A stretch of DNA of 39,773 bases, taken from assembly GCA_029204225.1 (NCBI GenBank), contig MU835358.1, positions 1 through 39,773 of the forward strand. The letters are read 5' to 3'. A program made the position numbers and the translations under genes. Source of the DNA: Diphasiastrum complanatum. Its lineage: Eukaryota; Streptophyta; Lycopodiopsida; Lycopodiales; Lycopodiaceae. Within the stretch, counting starts at the first letter, position 1; each line of letters begins with the position of its first letter. The notes beneath the pieces were generated by a model that saw only the letters and a list, made by a program, of their open reading frames with translations, had not been told where the DNA came from and did no database searches. This document shows, in pieces, positions 11,400 to 22,089 of the stretch.

Positions 11400-11965
11400 G
11401 CTACCTCATCCATTGCTCACTGCCTTTGCCTCTTTGTGCCCTCGGAGCGGCCGTTTGTGCCTGTCTGCGGGGCTTCTACTGCCTATTTCTGCTGCATTTC
11501 TACACGCTGCCTATTTCTGCTGCATTTCTACACGCTGCCCTGCTTGACCTCCGTGCGCTACCTGTACCCGCTCGCTATTCGATTGTCAACGCTGCCCTGC
11601 TGGCCCTGCGATCTACTGTGCCCTGTACCACCTGCCTGCGGCCCTGCTCTACCTGCCTGCGTTTTTCAAAGCTCGTTGAATGTCTCCTGCCATCGCCATC
11701 TGCCTATGCGACCTACGCGACCTACCTACTGTGCGACCTACCTGCCCCTGCGACATGCCTGCCTCGCAATCTGTTGCGACCTGCCCTGTCCTACTACTGA
11801 TCTGCCCTCTATCTGCGACCTACTGTTTTCAAGCTGGTTTTTCCTGCAGCTGCCTACTGTACCTACCTACGGCGTGGAATCATCTACGAACGGAGTCCTG
11901 TGACCTATTTTCGGGCTCCCCTGTCTACTGCGATCTGCGACGGCCTGCCTCACTGTCTATGTGCT
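11400..11965 (+). repeat. CTGC/CCTG-rich low-complexity tract within the LARD-like LTR
   Basis: Irregular repeats built from CCTGC, CTGCG and ACCTAC cover more than 500 bp, with open frames in several phases. The 3' LTR counterpart (about 17455-17945) differs by several indels of whole repeat units, including loss of one 28-bp copy. Indels that do not keep a frame, and openness in more than one phase, argue against coding. Confidence 0.6.
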
Positions 11966-13464
11966 AGCTGTGAAATGCGCGACAACCTGCGGAATTTTTT
12001 TGGCAGTTTGTGGAAAGTTGTTTTCCAGTTCTTTGCTCTCATCCATGTGTTGGTATAAACGACAAGCTCAATTGATCGGTTTGAAGTATGAAGACAAACG
12101 AAAGTGGTTCAAAGCATTCATGACTAGTACTTCTCCGATTACCTGTCCCCTACGCTCACACTGAGGTATAATTTTGCTTCATCTCAGGTTTTTTTTTGAG
12201 ACATTATTTCGGTACTTACTTGCTTTCCGTAGGGATACACATGCTTGAAGTCCATACTTGCCTTCGTCTATTGAGTGAATGGTCTGTATAAGATAACGAG
12301 AAATCATTTTTTTATTGTGGTTGGAATTGTTCTACAGTAACAAGAATCGTAGTTGTAGCATGCTAGTACTGGGTGAGGTGTTTCATATTTTAGAACTTCA
12401 TTATTTCAATGATTCTGCACTTACACTGTCCCTACTATAACACAATCAATTGTGATCTTTTTTGAACAAGTAGACACTGAAGTATCAGGTCTGTACGTAT
12501 TTGTGGGTTTACCGATAGTATGGCCTCAGAATTACTTGCTTGCAATTGCAATGTTGTTTGCTTGAGTCCAGTAATTGCAAGTACCTAACTAGTGAATGGA
12601 TTGTCGTAGAGTATGGGTCGATTGTGCATTATAGTGAATCGTTTTTTAGCACAAATTCAAATTCAGTTCGGAATCGTAATATTTTATAAACAGATGCGGC
12701 ATGGCTAATTAGAACGATGATTGCCTATTTCCAACTTGTTTAGGGACAGTGTTAAGTAAATAAATTTTGTTTCGTACTGATTTAGAATGTGTGGTACGGA
12801 GAGAATTGTAGGTTGGGTAGTTTATATTTTGCTGAGTTAGATTTATTAAACGGCTATAAGGAATCATCAAGTTTTTTGAAGTGGTTCTTACAATTTTTGT
12901 CATTATGAAGCGTATTAATTGGACCTAACCTCTGTGAAACACCAGAGCGGGCCATCCACCATTCGCGGTTGAAATACACCGCCTTGGTTAAAGCGTCATA
13001 CTAGTCACACCTGTCGTCGGTAGTGTCTAGCGAAATACCTAGACCCGACGGTCGGCGAAAATACCGCCGCTTAGCAAACAAAGCGGTGCGTATAACCACC
13101 GCACGAGCACATCATAGACAGTAAATCGGTTTTCAGCCCATGTAAGATCTTTACCAACTGTAAACCGAATTCACTGGGGAAAGAGACGTTAGCGATCAGA
13201 AGTTTTTGCGGAACCATAATTCTAGGAAGCTAGTGAATCATTGCATCAAAAGTACTAGCACCCCCTCCTTGCAACCGTATCTCTGAGAGCCTGAAAAACT
13301 CTCATCGGTTGGGGAGCACGGGGTAACAGAGGAAGCCCCTAGGATTGGATGTGGCAGGACCTTCATTACTCACGTAGGGCATAGCCACCATCAGTAGTGG
13401 TGCCCCTTGACTTTTTTAGGACGTTTTGGCTGGACCAATCTCCTGCCAAAAATGACCCTAACAT

Positions 13465-13487
13465 TGGTGCGTCTGCCGGGAGTCGAA
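13465..13487 (+). promoter_or_regulatory. Primer-binding site, tRNA-Gly-like
   Basis: One base after the LTR the sequence begins TGGTGCGTCTGCCGGG. Its reverse complement ends in CCA and contains TTCGACTCC, the invariant T-loop pattern of tRNAs, so about 23 nt match a tRNA 3' end. From memory, the acceptor sequence GCAGACGCA fits plant tRNA-Gly(UCC). The tRNA nature is well supported by the sequence; the amino-acid identity is less sure. Confidence 0.8.
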
Positions 13488-14615
13488 AAATTTTCAGGAG
13501 ATGTTGCTTGAAAGAGTAGTTATCCATATCGTTGGACTACAAAGCACTAGTTGTCATACTACCAGAAGTCTACACGTTTCGTAGGTCCTAGATTGCGTGT
13601 GTTAAAAACAATTCCACTATCTAAACCGTTAGCCGCAAGCTAGCATAACCGTATAAGCAGCTAGTACCACGTTGATCACAAGACGAAGTGGTTAGCATCA
13701 CACAGTGATGTGTGCTAATCCCACACCTAGAACATACGTTATGAGTTCACAATCCAACCCTAGCTGCATGTGATCCGACTTTGCCAAGGCCATTCTATTT
13801 CCAACAATTTGGAATACAGTTTGGACTAGAGACTACATAAAATTTTTACCAGCAGGGAGTTTAGGCTGTGATGCCAAGTACTACTAGAAATCTTTCATAG
13901 AGTGACGGGACAGGTCAGAGAATGGGGTTTTGTATGAAGCCTAGGGTGAAAGTGAAAACTAGAGCCCTAAGTCGAAAGTCATTACCCTACGACCCACCAA
14001 CCCTAGTATCCCGTAGAGACGGCACCTGGTACAAAGAACCAAGGAAAACTGTACATGGGTATGGTTGGATTAGGATTGAGTAGAAAAACGACCAAGTAGA
14101 GTTAGGTAGGTCGTATGCAGTATTAGTGGACGAAGGATGGATGACCTATGAGATAACGTGGGAAAATCACAAAACGCATGTGCAACGACGGTTGATTGCT
14201 ATCCGTAAGTGAGAAATCTATTATGCAGCAATCATTAGTGTCACCCTAGACAAGACGCCGAGTTGAACGGTGAAATTTTTAAGCACCGAACCAACATAAA
14301 CAAGATAAAAGCTTACCGTAGTTAAAGAGAAGTCGAAGTCACTTGTACAGTATGTAACACCTTTTCATGTTCACCTTTTCAGATATTGGAGTGAACGAGG
14401 TATGGTTAGCATCTGTTGCAAGTCTCAGTTTCTATGCATACATCTTTATTGCACCTCTATAAAAACTCTGAGCTGCATTTGGGCATTTGCTAACTTCTAT
14501 GGGCATAAATGAATGTATAGATGCATAGTTGAGGGGGGGTTGAGAGAGGGAAAAATGGGAACAGAAACAGTGCAGTGGGGTGGGGAGTGACTCCATAGCC
14601 CAATCGGTAAGGCAC

Positions 14616-14719
14616 GGAAGAAAAATATATAAAGAAAAAAGGGGAAAAGAAAAATAGAAAAAGAGAGAGAAAGAAAGACTGAGAGAAAAGTAAGAGAGAA
14701 AAGAGAAAAAGAAAGAGAC
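14616..14719 (+). repeat. Polypurine tract of about 100 nt
   Basis: Almost only A and G, with short (GA) and (GAAA) runs, inside the LARD-like interior. It is about 0.8 kb from the 3' LTR, so it is not placed to prime plus-strand synthesis at the LTR edge. Confidence 0.75.
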
Positions 14720-15504
14720 TTCAACTGTATGTATCAGATCTCGAACCAATTTGTGAGGACAAGTGACACCTTGCACATCCATAAGAGGTGAGACGATTTT
14801 CCTAATTGTTTCCATAGACTAGCGGAAAACCAGTACTTCCAAGCATCTTGTGTATTGGATCTTAGGACAGTAAGTTGTCCTACATGGACTATTGTCAGAA
14901 TATAGGGCTTGAGAGGAGAGTCAGTACAGAGAGGAGACTAGATGGTTATTCCTTATTCAATTCGTTCTTAGAGAGTATAAGTTGAATGTCTAAAAAAAAT
15001 AAAAAATAAAAAAATTTAATAATCACCAGTCTAGACCGGTTTCAGGGTTGGGGCACTAATGCCTCATCGTGCATACATTCACACACACATCAATGAAGAC
15101 ACAATACTGATGACCTGCATCCATATCATCCCATCTCCAATCCTGAGATTTGCATTTGCATATCCCTTCATGCATGGGTCCGAAAGTGGGCATTGTCTTA
15201 CATATGATAGAATTGGGAGCATTTGCCATTTAGGTCACATGTGGGTTTTTGCAGGTATGAAGACACCAAACTGTTCAAAGATGCTGTGGTTAAATCTGAT
15301 CCGGTTGCAGATGGGCCCTAAGGGCTAAATCGATGGCCTTTGGGTAGGAAGCTGTTGAAGACATCCTACCAACTCACTGTGGTTAGCATCACCTAGCAAG
15401 GGTGCTGAGCCCACTAACTTGATCCACCACCAGGAGCTGGTCTGCGAAACCAGAGACTCTGGGTCCGCCGTATGGGGACCATACTACCCAGTGGTAGTCG
15501 CCAA

Positions 15505-18500
15505 TGTTAGCCGATATTTTTGCATGGAAAATCGGACTAATATTGAAGTTAAAGTTTGCAATAATTGAAAAAACCGACATGTAAAACCCGGTTATTAGAA
15601 AAAAAATTGGCACAAATTTGCCTTAGAACTGGGTCCCAGCCTGTCCTAAAGTGGCTAGACACAGTTTGAAAGTAAGAAACTGACTTTCGAAAAAACTGTC
15701 AAAAATATTTTGTGGTCAAGTTTTGTAAGACCGAGCCAAAAGTGCCGGTCCACCTAGAATTGGGTCCCAGCCCGTCCTAAATGAGGCTAGAGAAAATTTT
15801 GCGGCCTTAGAAATGGCCGGTAAATATTTTACGGCTTTTCAAAAAAAAAAAGGCCAGTTGTAAAAAAATAGCCGGTATGACCGTGCTAAAATCTCACCAT
15901 GTACTGAGTCCATTTTTATTAATATATGATCACTCAGTGTATTTTTCAAGGAAACCGTGTTGTCGTGGGAGCCCTAGTCATGAATGCCGAAAAAGTCAAC
16001 CACAGAAGAAAAAATCGAAAAAGAAAAGTTACGGGTAAAAACGGGACCGGGAAATATGGATTCCGTGTCAAGGAGTCACAGAAACCCTAATGGCAAAGTT
16101 TGGGCAATTTACGGGCAATTAACGAAATGTGCGAGCCAAGTGGTTACCCAACTGACCAAAAATCCAGACAAATGAGCAGTAGGCGCACGGCCCTTCAGAA
16201 AACGAAGAAAGGCCAAAAACAAAGGTACCCAAACAAAAAATGAAGGCCGCCTACTAAAAATAGGGGTTGAAAAAGGGTCTCACCCAAAATTTGGATATTA
16301 AATGCCAAAACACCTTGGAGGCTAAAAAATTTGGGAGGTACAACCACTAGCCATTGACATTTTGGGCTTCTAGGGTGTACAAAAGGGGAAACTTAAATGG
16401 CCTCCCTAGCCTTTGACAAAAATGGCATCTTGGCTAGTTTTGGAAGAGAGCCTTGAATGCACCACTCCCCCACTCTCTTATGGAGGCCACTAGGTGTACT
16501 ATTAAATGGGTTGAGGACAAATGGCAAAGAGGGATTGAAGGGCATGAAAATTGGCAAAGCTTCATTTTGAAGGGGGACACTTGGTTTTTCTATAAAAAGG
16601 AGCCAACTCTTTGTATTTGAGGGGTGTGTAAAATGTGTGTTGAGAGTTAGTGTTGAGAGTTAGTGTGTTGAGAATTAGCATGTGTGTAAGTGGGAGGTAA
16701 TTCTGTTTGGTGAGAGAGATGGATTGTGCTTTCCTTTTCTTCGATGCTTGAAATGGATGTTTGGTGAATGCTTAAATTGGAGAGTTCAATATTGATTCTT
16801 ATTCTCACTTTATGTAGTACTTGTGGATCGATGTCTGGTTAGTAATGCTTGTTCCATAGTTGTTGATGCATCGTTAGTGTAGTTACATTTATGTTGAGGG
16901 AGAGGGTGAGTGGGTGATTCATTGATTGGTGTTTTTGGGTGTTAAGTAGGGTAGTTACTTCTTGCTATCTTACTTTGGTTTTAGGTCGTGGTGGTAGTCT
17001 CTCACACATCAGAAGAATAGTGGATGCTTGTTTCTTACTCATTGTTGGTTGGTAGAATGTGTTGAGAGTTGGAGGGTTTCAATGTTTAAGAGGGTTTAGT
17101 GTTTGCATTTGTTTGTGAGGTGACTATCGTTGCTCATCATATGTTTGAAAGATTCTGGTCTATTGACGGATTAATGCCATTGTCGAATGCAAATGTATGT
17201 TAGTTCTATTTTTGGTATACTCCATATTAGGATGTGTGATTGAAGAGCAATCACCTTGTTTTGTAGGGTTGAAAGAATGGCATGGTTGATTGGGGATGAG
17301 TGAATGTCAACTGATGTTTAGTAACCGTTGAGAGGTTGATTGGTGAATGTGCATCGTATACTCGCTATTCTCAAAGCCAGAAGTTGTGGAGAAGGCTTAT
17401 ACCTCTTTGTGCATTCGCTATCACATCTTGATGGAGGCTGCCTCATCCACTGCTCACTGCCTTTGCCTCTGTGTGCCCTCGGAGCGGCTGTTTGTGCCTG
17501 TCTGCAGGGCTTCTACTGCCTATTTCTGCACGCTGCCCTGCTTGACCTCTGTGCGCTACCTGTACCCGCTCGCTATCTGATTGTCAACACTGCCCTGCGA
17601 TCTACTGTGGCCCTGTACCACCTGTCTGCGGCCTTGCTCTGCCTGCCTACGTTTTTCAGAGCTCGTTGAATGTCTCCTGCCATCGCCATCTGCCTGTGCG
17701 ACCTACCTGCCCCTGCGACCTGCTTGCCTCGCGATCTGTTGCGACCTGCCTGCCCTGCTACTGATCTGCCCTCTGTCTGCGACCTACTACCTGTCTGCAG
17801 CCTATTTTCAAGCTGGTTTTCTTGCAGCCGCCTACTGTACCTACCTACGGCATGGAATCATCTACGAACGGAGTCCTGTGACCTGTTTTCGGGATCCCCT
17901 GTCTACTGTGATCTGCGACGGTCTGTCTCATTGTCTATGTGCTGACTGTGAAATGTGCGACAACCTGCGGAATTTTTTTGGTAGTCTGTGGAAAGGTGTT
18001 TTCCAGTTCTTTGCTCTCATCCATGTGTTGGCATGAACGACAAGCTCAATCGATCGGTTAAAGTCTGAAGACAAACAAAAGTGGTTCAAAGCGTTCATGA
18101 CTAGTACTTCTCCGATTACCTGTCACCTACGCTCACGCTGAGGTATAATTTTGCTTCATCTTGGGTTTTTTTTTTGAGACGTTATTTCGGTACTTACTTG
18201 CTTTCCGTAGGGATACGCATGCTTGAAGTCCATACTTGTCTTCATCTATTGAGTGAATGGTCCGTATAAGATAACGAGAAATCATTTTTTTATTGTGGTT
18301 GGAATTGTTCTACAGTATCAAGAATCATAGTTGTAGCATGCTAGTACTGGGTGAGGTGTTTCATATTTTAGAACTTCATTATTTCAATGATTCCGCACTT
18401 ACACTGTCCCTACTATGACACAATCAATTGTGATCTTTTTTGAAAATGTTGTTTGCTTGAGTCTAGTAATTGCAAGTACCTAACTAGTGAATGGATTGTC

Positions 18501-19362
18501 GTAGAGTATGGGTCGATTGTGCATTATAGTGAATCATTTTTGTAGCAGAAATTCAAATTCAGTCCGAAATCGTAATATTTTATAAACAGATGCAGCATGG
18601 CTAATTAGAACGATGATTGTCTATTTCCAACTTGTTTAGGGACAATGTTAAGTAAATAAATTTTGTTTCGTACTGATTTAGAATGTGTGGTACGGAGAGA
18701 ATTGTAGGTTGGGTAGTTTATATTTTGCTGAGTTAGATTTATTAAACGGCTATAAGGAATCATCAAGTTTTTTGAAGTGGTTCTTACGGTTTTTGTCATT
18801 ATGAAGCGTATTAATTGGACCCAACCTCTGTGAAACACCAGAGTGGGCCATCCACCATCCGCGGTTGAAATACACCGCCTTGGTTAAAGCGTCACACTAG
18901 TCACACCTGCCATCGGTACTGTCTAGTGAAATACCTAGACCCGACGGTCGGCGAAAATACCGCCGCTTAGCAAACAAAGCGGTGCGTATAACTTGTCCCC
19001 CACGAGCACATCATAGACAGTAAATCGGTTTTCAGCCCATGTAAGATCTTTACCAACTATAAACTGAATTCACTGGGGAAAGAGACATTAGCGACTAGAA
19101 GTTTTTGCGGAACCGTAATTCTATGAAGCTAGTGAATCATTGCATCAAAACTACTAGCACCCCCTCCTTGCAACCGTATCTCTGAGAGCCTGGAAAACTC
19201 TCATCGGTTGGGGAGCACGGGGTAACAGAGGAAGCCCCCAGGATTGGATGTGGCAGTACCTTCGTTACTCACGTAGGGCATAGCCACCATCAGTCGTGGT
19301 GCCCCTTGGCTTTTTTAGGATGTTTTGGCTGGACCAATCCCTTGCCAAAAATGATCCTAACA
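15505..19362 (+). repeat. 3' LTR of the LARD-like element, 3858 bp
   Basis: It begins TGTTAGCCGATATT and ends CCTAACA. It lacks the second 28-bp unit of the CTGC tract and about 83 bp present at 12466-12548 in the 5' LTR. By eye the two LTRs are in the mid-90s percent identity, the first 100 bp being more diverged. The TATA box is at 16591-16598. Confidence 0.92.
16591..16598 (+). promoter_or_regulatory. TATA box in the LARD-like 3' LTR
   Basis: TATAAAAA followed by GGAGCC, the same as in the 5' LTR. Confidence 0.55.
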
Positions 19363-19851
19363 TAATCGACTAATCGACATTTTAATCTTTGTCCAATTTT
19401 ATCCAGACCTACAGTTTTCTTTGTGTTTCTACACATTCTACAAAACTACTTGGAAATGGCTCATAGGTGGCTCCGACGTTTATTGACATCATCGACAAAG
19501 TTCAAAAACTTTGGGCACTTCAGTGACTTCGAAGTCTTCGGCCACTTTGGTTACTTCAACCACTTCGGAAACTTCGGCCACTTCGGCCATGTCAGTTGAT
19601 TGACAGTTAACGTTCCACTCTACTTGAAGCTACAAACTTGCCCTAACCATTTAGTAAGTAAATTTCTGGGAAGATTCAACTAGATGGATGTCAGCTCACT
19701 TTGGATGGATGCCAGCTCACTATCCATTATGATTGCGACCTAATTAGTTGTCCTACTATTGGACGTTGCCGCATTTTGCTTAGTATTAATAGTTGTTCAT
19801 ATTTCTACATTTTAATAATGCGATCAAGAGATCAGCAAGTATTGAATAGTT

Positions 19852-19949
<98 letters not shown>

Positions 19950-20473
19950 CCTGCAAGCTTGAACACTCCTGAGCATTCTAGCTCACTTCTTTAAAGTTGA
20001 TTAGAGATTGCTATTGCGCTTACTACTTATCAGCATTGCGCTTAATTCAGATTTATATTTAGCCGCTCAAAGATAGCTTAGAGTACGCGGTTTTGATCCG
20101 CAACTTGTTGTACTCATTTACATCTGTTTCATTTTCATACTGAATCAATATTATCTTCTTATTGCGTTCAGCTTCGTCTCAAAATGTATGCGTTTTTGTG
20201 ATTCTTCGCGACTGATTATTTGTCTGATAATTCAATGCTTAATGTTTGGCTACGTAATCACTATAGTACTAACAATCTCAAAAATAGTTACTATAAGATC
20301 GAACGTGATTTCTATCACTATTGTTTTGTTCGAAATTGATAGGCATAGTCATGCATAGAGAAAGAGGAAAATAGTTCATTCCACACTGTGCACGATAAGT
20401 TTTAATTCTTGTCATCTAAATACATTTTATTCGATTCTTCTCAACCTATCTCCTTTCAAACTTCTTTCCAACA
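19363..20473 (+). repeat. Copia A 5' LTR, remainder after the nested insertion
   Basis: It resumes with TAATC (second target-duplication copy) and GACTAATCGACATTTTAATC, as in the 3' LTR at about 30569, and ends TTTCCAACA directly before the PBS. It holds a degenerate CTTCGG-type 12-bp minisatellite (about 19503-19590) and a (CT) microsatellite at 19854-19946. From about 19398 to 19490 it does not align with the 3' LTR, which has a longer unrelated-looking segment there. Confidence 0.9.
19854..19946 (+). repeat. (CT)46 microsatellite in the copia A 5' LTR
   Basis: An uninterrupted CT run of about 93 nt. The same site in the 3' LTR (31440-31462) has only about 23 nt, so it expanded or contracted after insertion. 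Confidence 0.95.
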
Positions 20474-20486
20474 TGGTATCAGAGCG
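20474..20486 (+). promoter_or_regulatory. Copia A primer-binding site, initiator tRNA-Met type
   Basis: TGGTATCAGAGCG follows CCAACA without a gap. The first 12 bases match the 3' end of plant initiator tRNA-Met, the usual primer of plant copia elements. Confidence 0.92.
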
Positions 20487-20663
20487 TTGATTTTTCAAGG
20501 CCTAATACTATATCAGAGTTCAAGCTCTTATACTTAATATCTTTTGCGACATCAAATTATTTTTTAGTTTGAATCAATTTGTTTCCGTATCAGAAAATTG
20601 ATTTCCACAGCACTGTATCTTTCTCTTAACGACAATCGAATTATCGACAGTCTAAAGTTCCAG

Positions 20664-21622
20664 ATGGATTCTCAAAGTAAAGTCGGTCTTATCGCAGACA
20701 AGCTGAATGGATCCAATTATCATTTATGGAAATATAATATGAAGACCTTGCTAATCGCCTACGAGTTGTGGGATGTTGTTACAAATATCGAAGTGAAGCT
20801 TGAAGACGACACAGACGACTCAAAGTGGAAATCGAAGGATGGTAAAGCTTTTGTGCTTATTATCCTCAATATATCAAATACTCAGATTGGTCACGTAGTT
20901 GAAGCCAAAATTTCAAAAAAAGTTTGGGACATCCTCACTATATAATGTGAGAGACGTAACTACCAAGTTATGTCGTCGAAGAAAATTTTTCACACTCAAG
21001 ATGTCGAGTAATGATTCTCTTCATAATCATATTAACCAGTATAAGAATGTCTTGCAACAGATGGCCACTGTCAGATCAGTCATAGACGATCAATACACAA
21101 TTATGACATTGCTTTCAAGTCTACCCTCTACATATGAGAACTGGGTGATGATCATCATGATATACTCAGATTTAACTCTTACCAGAGTTATCACTATGTT
21201 GTTGCAAGAAGATAATGGAAGAAATCAAGACATTTCGTCTACCTCTTCGTCTCATACTCTATATGTCAACAAGAGATCAAAATGACACAAGCAGAACTTC
21301 GTCTACCTCTTCGTCTCATGCTCTATATGTCAACAAGAGCTCGAAACGACAGAAGCAGAAAAGCTCCAAGCAGTTTACATCGAATCAGAAACAGACTCAA
21401 GGTCAAGAACAATCATCGAATCCACATTCATCGAAGAAGAAGATGTTTTATAGGTATTGCAAATGCAATAACCATGAGATCCATGATTGTCGAATTCTCA
21501 AAGCAAATAATGTAGCCAAGCAACCCGATCAACAAGCAAATACAGTTACAACATCTCTTGAAGTCAAAATGGATGAAGGTGCTTTTATGTTCAAAGACAA
21601 ATACACGAATTCAGATGATTCG
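20664..21622 (+). pseudogene. Copia A gag, frameshifted
   Basis: The likely start is the Met at 20664 (MDSQSKVGLIADKLNGSNYH), matching the N-terminus of plant copia Gag (KLNGSNYHLWKYNMK, then YELWDVVTN). The frame shifts near 20940, after SKKVWDIL, and continues with LYNVRDVTTKLC, SLHNHINQYKNVLQQMA and LLSSLPSTYENWV, typical of the UBN2-type gag domain. A short duplication (about 21235-21345) encodes the SSTSSSHALYVNK phrase twice. A zinc knuckle CxxC-x4-H-x4-C (YRYCKCNNHEIHDCRILK) is present at about 21450-21495, apparently with its first Cys replaced or offset. Gag packages the RNA; this copy cannot be made in one piece. Confidence 0.85.
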
Positions 21623-22089
21623 TGATTTCTGAATTCTGGAACTACTCAACATATGACCAATCATCGTGAGATTTTCCATTCCTATACGCCTTACAGCACA
21701 AAGAAGTATGTTCATCTTGGTGATGATAGCACTCACACTATCGAAGGTGAAGGTACTATAAGGTTGAGGTTCCAGCATGATCAATTCAAACTACTGTCAA
21801 AAGTCTTGTATATTCCTAAACTCTCTACAAATCTGTTATCAGTAAGTAGAATTAAAAATCTAGGTCATAAGGTGGAGTTTGAGTATGATCAATGCAGAAT
21901 TATCGATAGGAGTAATAAGATCCTTGCACTCAGTAAGAGACATGGATACTTATATAGATTGGCGCATTGTTATTCTGATTCTAGTCAAGCCTTGAAAACC
22001 TTTGTTCTTCTCAATAAAACATTACTATAGCATCATCGCTTAGGACACTTGAATCATGCATCTGTATCGAACATGTCCAGACAATCCCT
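21623..22089 (+). pseudogene. Copia A protease and integrase start
   Basis: A stop (TGA, 21623-21625) lies where a Trp is usual before the aspartic protease motif. The motif itself reads NSGTTQHMT, so the catalytic Asp codon is AAT (Asn) at 21632-21634; both changes are G-to-A type. The protease continues with VHLGDDSTHTIEGEGTI and LYIPKLSTNLLSV. The integrase zinc finger region begins HHRLGHLNHAS (about 22030-22062), just after another stop. Copia B then interrupts the gene at 22089. Confidence 0.85.
22085..22089. repeat. Target-site duplication of copia B, left copy (TCCCT)
   Basis: TCCCT precedes AGTTAGAATT here and follows AATTCTAAGT at 28110-28114. The copia A coding sequence resumes after the second copy. 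Confidence 0.85.

Larger units (their letters stand above)
9472..13463 (+). repeat. 5' LTR of the LARD-like element, 3992 bp
   Basis: It begins TGTTAGCCGATATT and ends CCCTAACA, and it matches 15505-19362 along its length. A TATA box (TATAAAAA, 10559-10566) is conserved in both LTRs, implying a U3 of about 1.1 kb and an unusually long R plus U5 of about 2.9 kb. It carries a CTGC-rich tract with a perfect 28-bp tandem duplication (11481-11508, 11509-11536), a possible AATAAA at 12759-12764, and about 83 bp (12466-12548) absent from the 3' LTR. Short open frames inside, for example 9951-10142, occur in both LTRs but show no protein similarity. Confidence 0.92.
13464..15504 (+). other. Internal domain of the LARD-like element, non-coding
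   Basis: This 2041-bp segment lies between the LTRs. It starts with a tRNA-like PBS and contains a purine tract of about 100 nt (14616-14719) and an A-rich stretch at about 14993-15015. No retroviral protein motif was seen in any frame. A clear polypurine tract directly before the 3' LTR is not evident; the nearest purine run is TATGGGGA around 15470. Confidence 0.8.
9472..19362 (+). mobile_element. LARD-like non-autonomous LTR element, 9.9 kb, complete
   Basis: The element starts TGTTAG and ends CTAACA, is flanked by TAATC on both sides (9467-9471 and 19363-19367), and has two long direct repeats (9472-13463 and 15505-19362) around a 2041-bp interior. Large retrotransposon derivatives (LARDs) of plants have just this shape: LTRs of several kb, a conserved non-coding interior, a PBS, and no gag or pol. 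No gag, protease, RT or integrase motif was found in the interior. It would need proteins from an autonomous partner, probably a gypsy-type element. Plus orientation is fixed by the PBS after the left LTR and a TATA box in both LTRs. Confidence 0.9.

Noticed and set aside
11303-11967. Overlapping open frames of 95-195 codons in the LARD-like 5' LTR
   Set aside because: They lie in a CTGC-rich low-complexity tract, are open in several phases, and the 3' LTR copy has indels that break the frames. No protein motif is seen.
14596-14613. tRNA A-box-like sequence TAGCCCAATCGGTAAGGC
   Set aside because: No B box follows on the same strand at a suitable distance; a purine tract lies there instead. 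A GGTTCGAGATC on the opposite strand near 14745 is in the wrong orientation. Not enough for a tRNA gene or SINE.
19854-19946. CT array considered as a CRISPR or telomere-like repeat
   Set aside because: It is a plain dinucleotide microsatellite with no spacers and no telomere unit.
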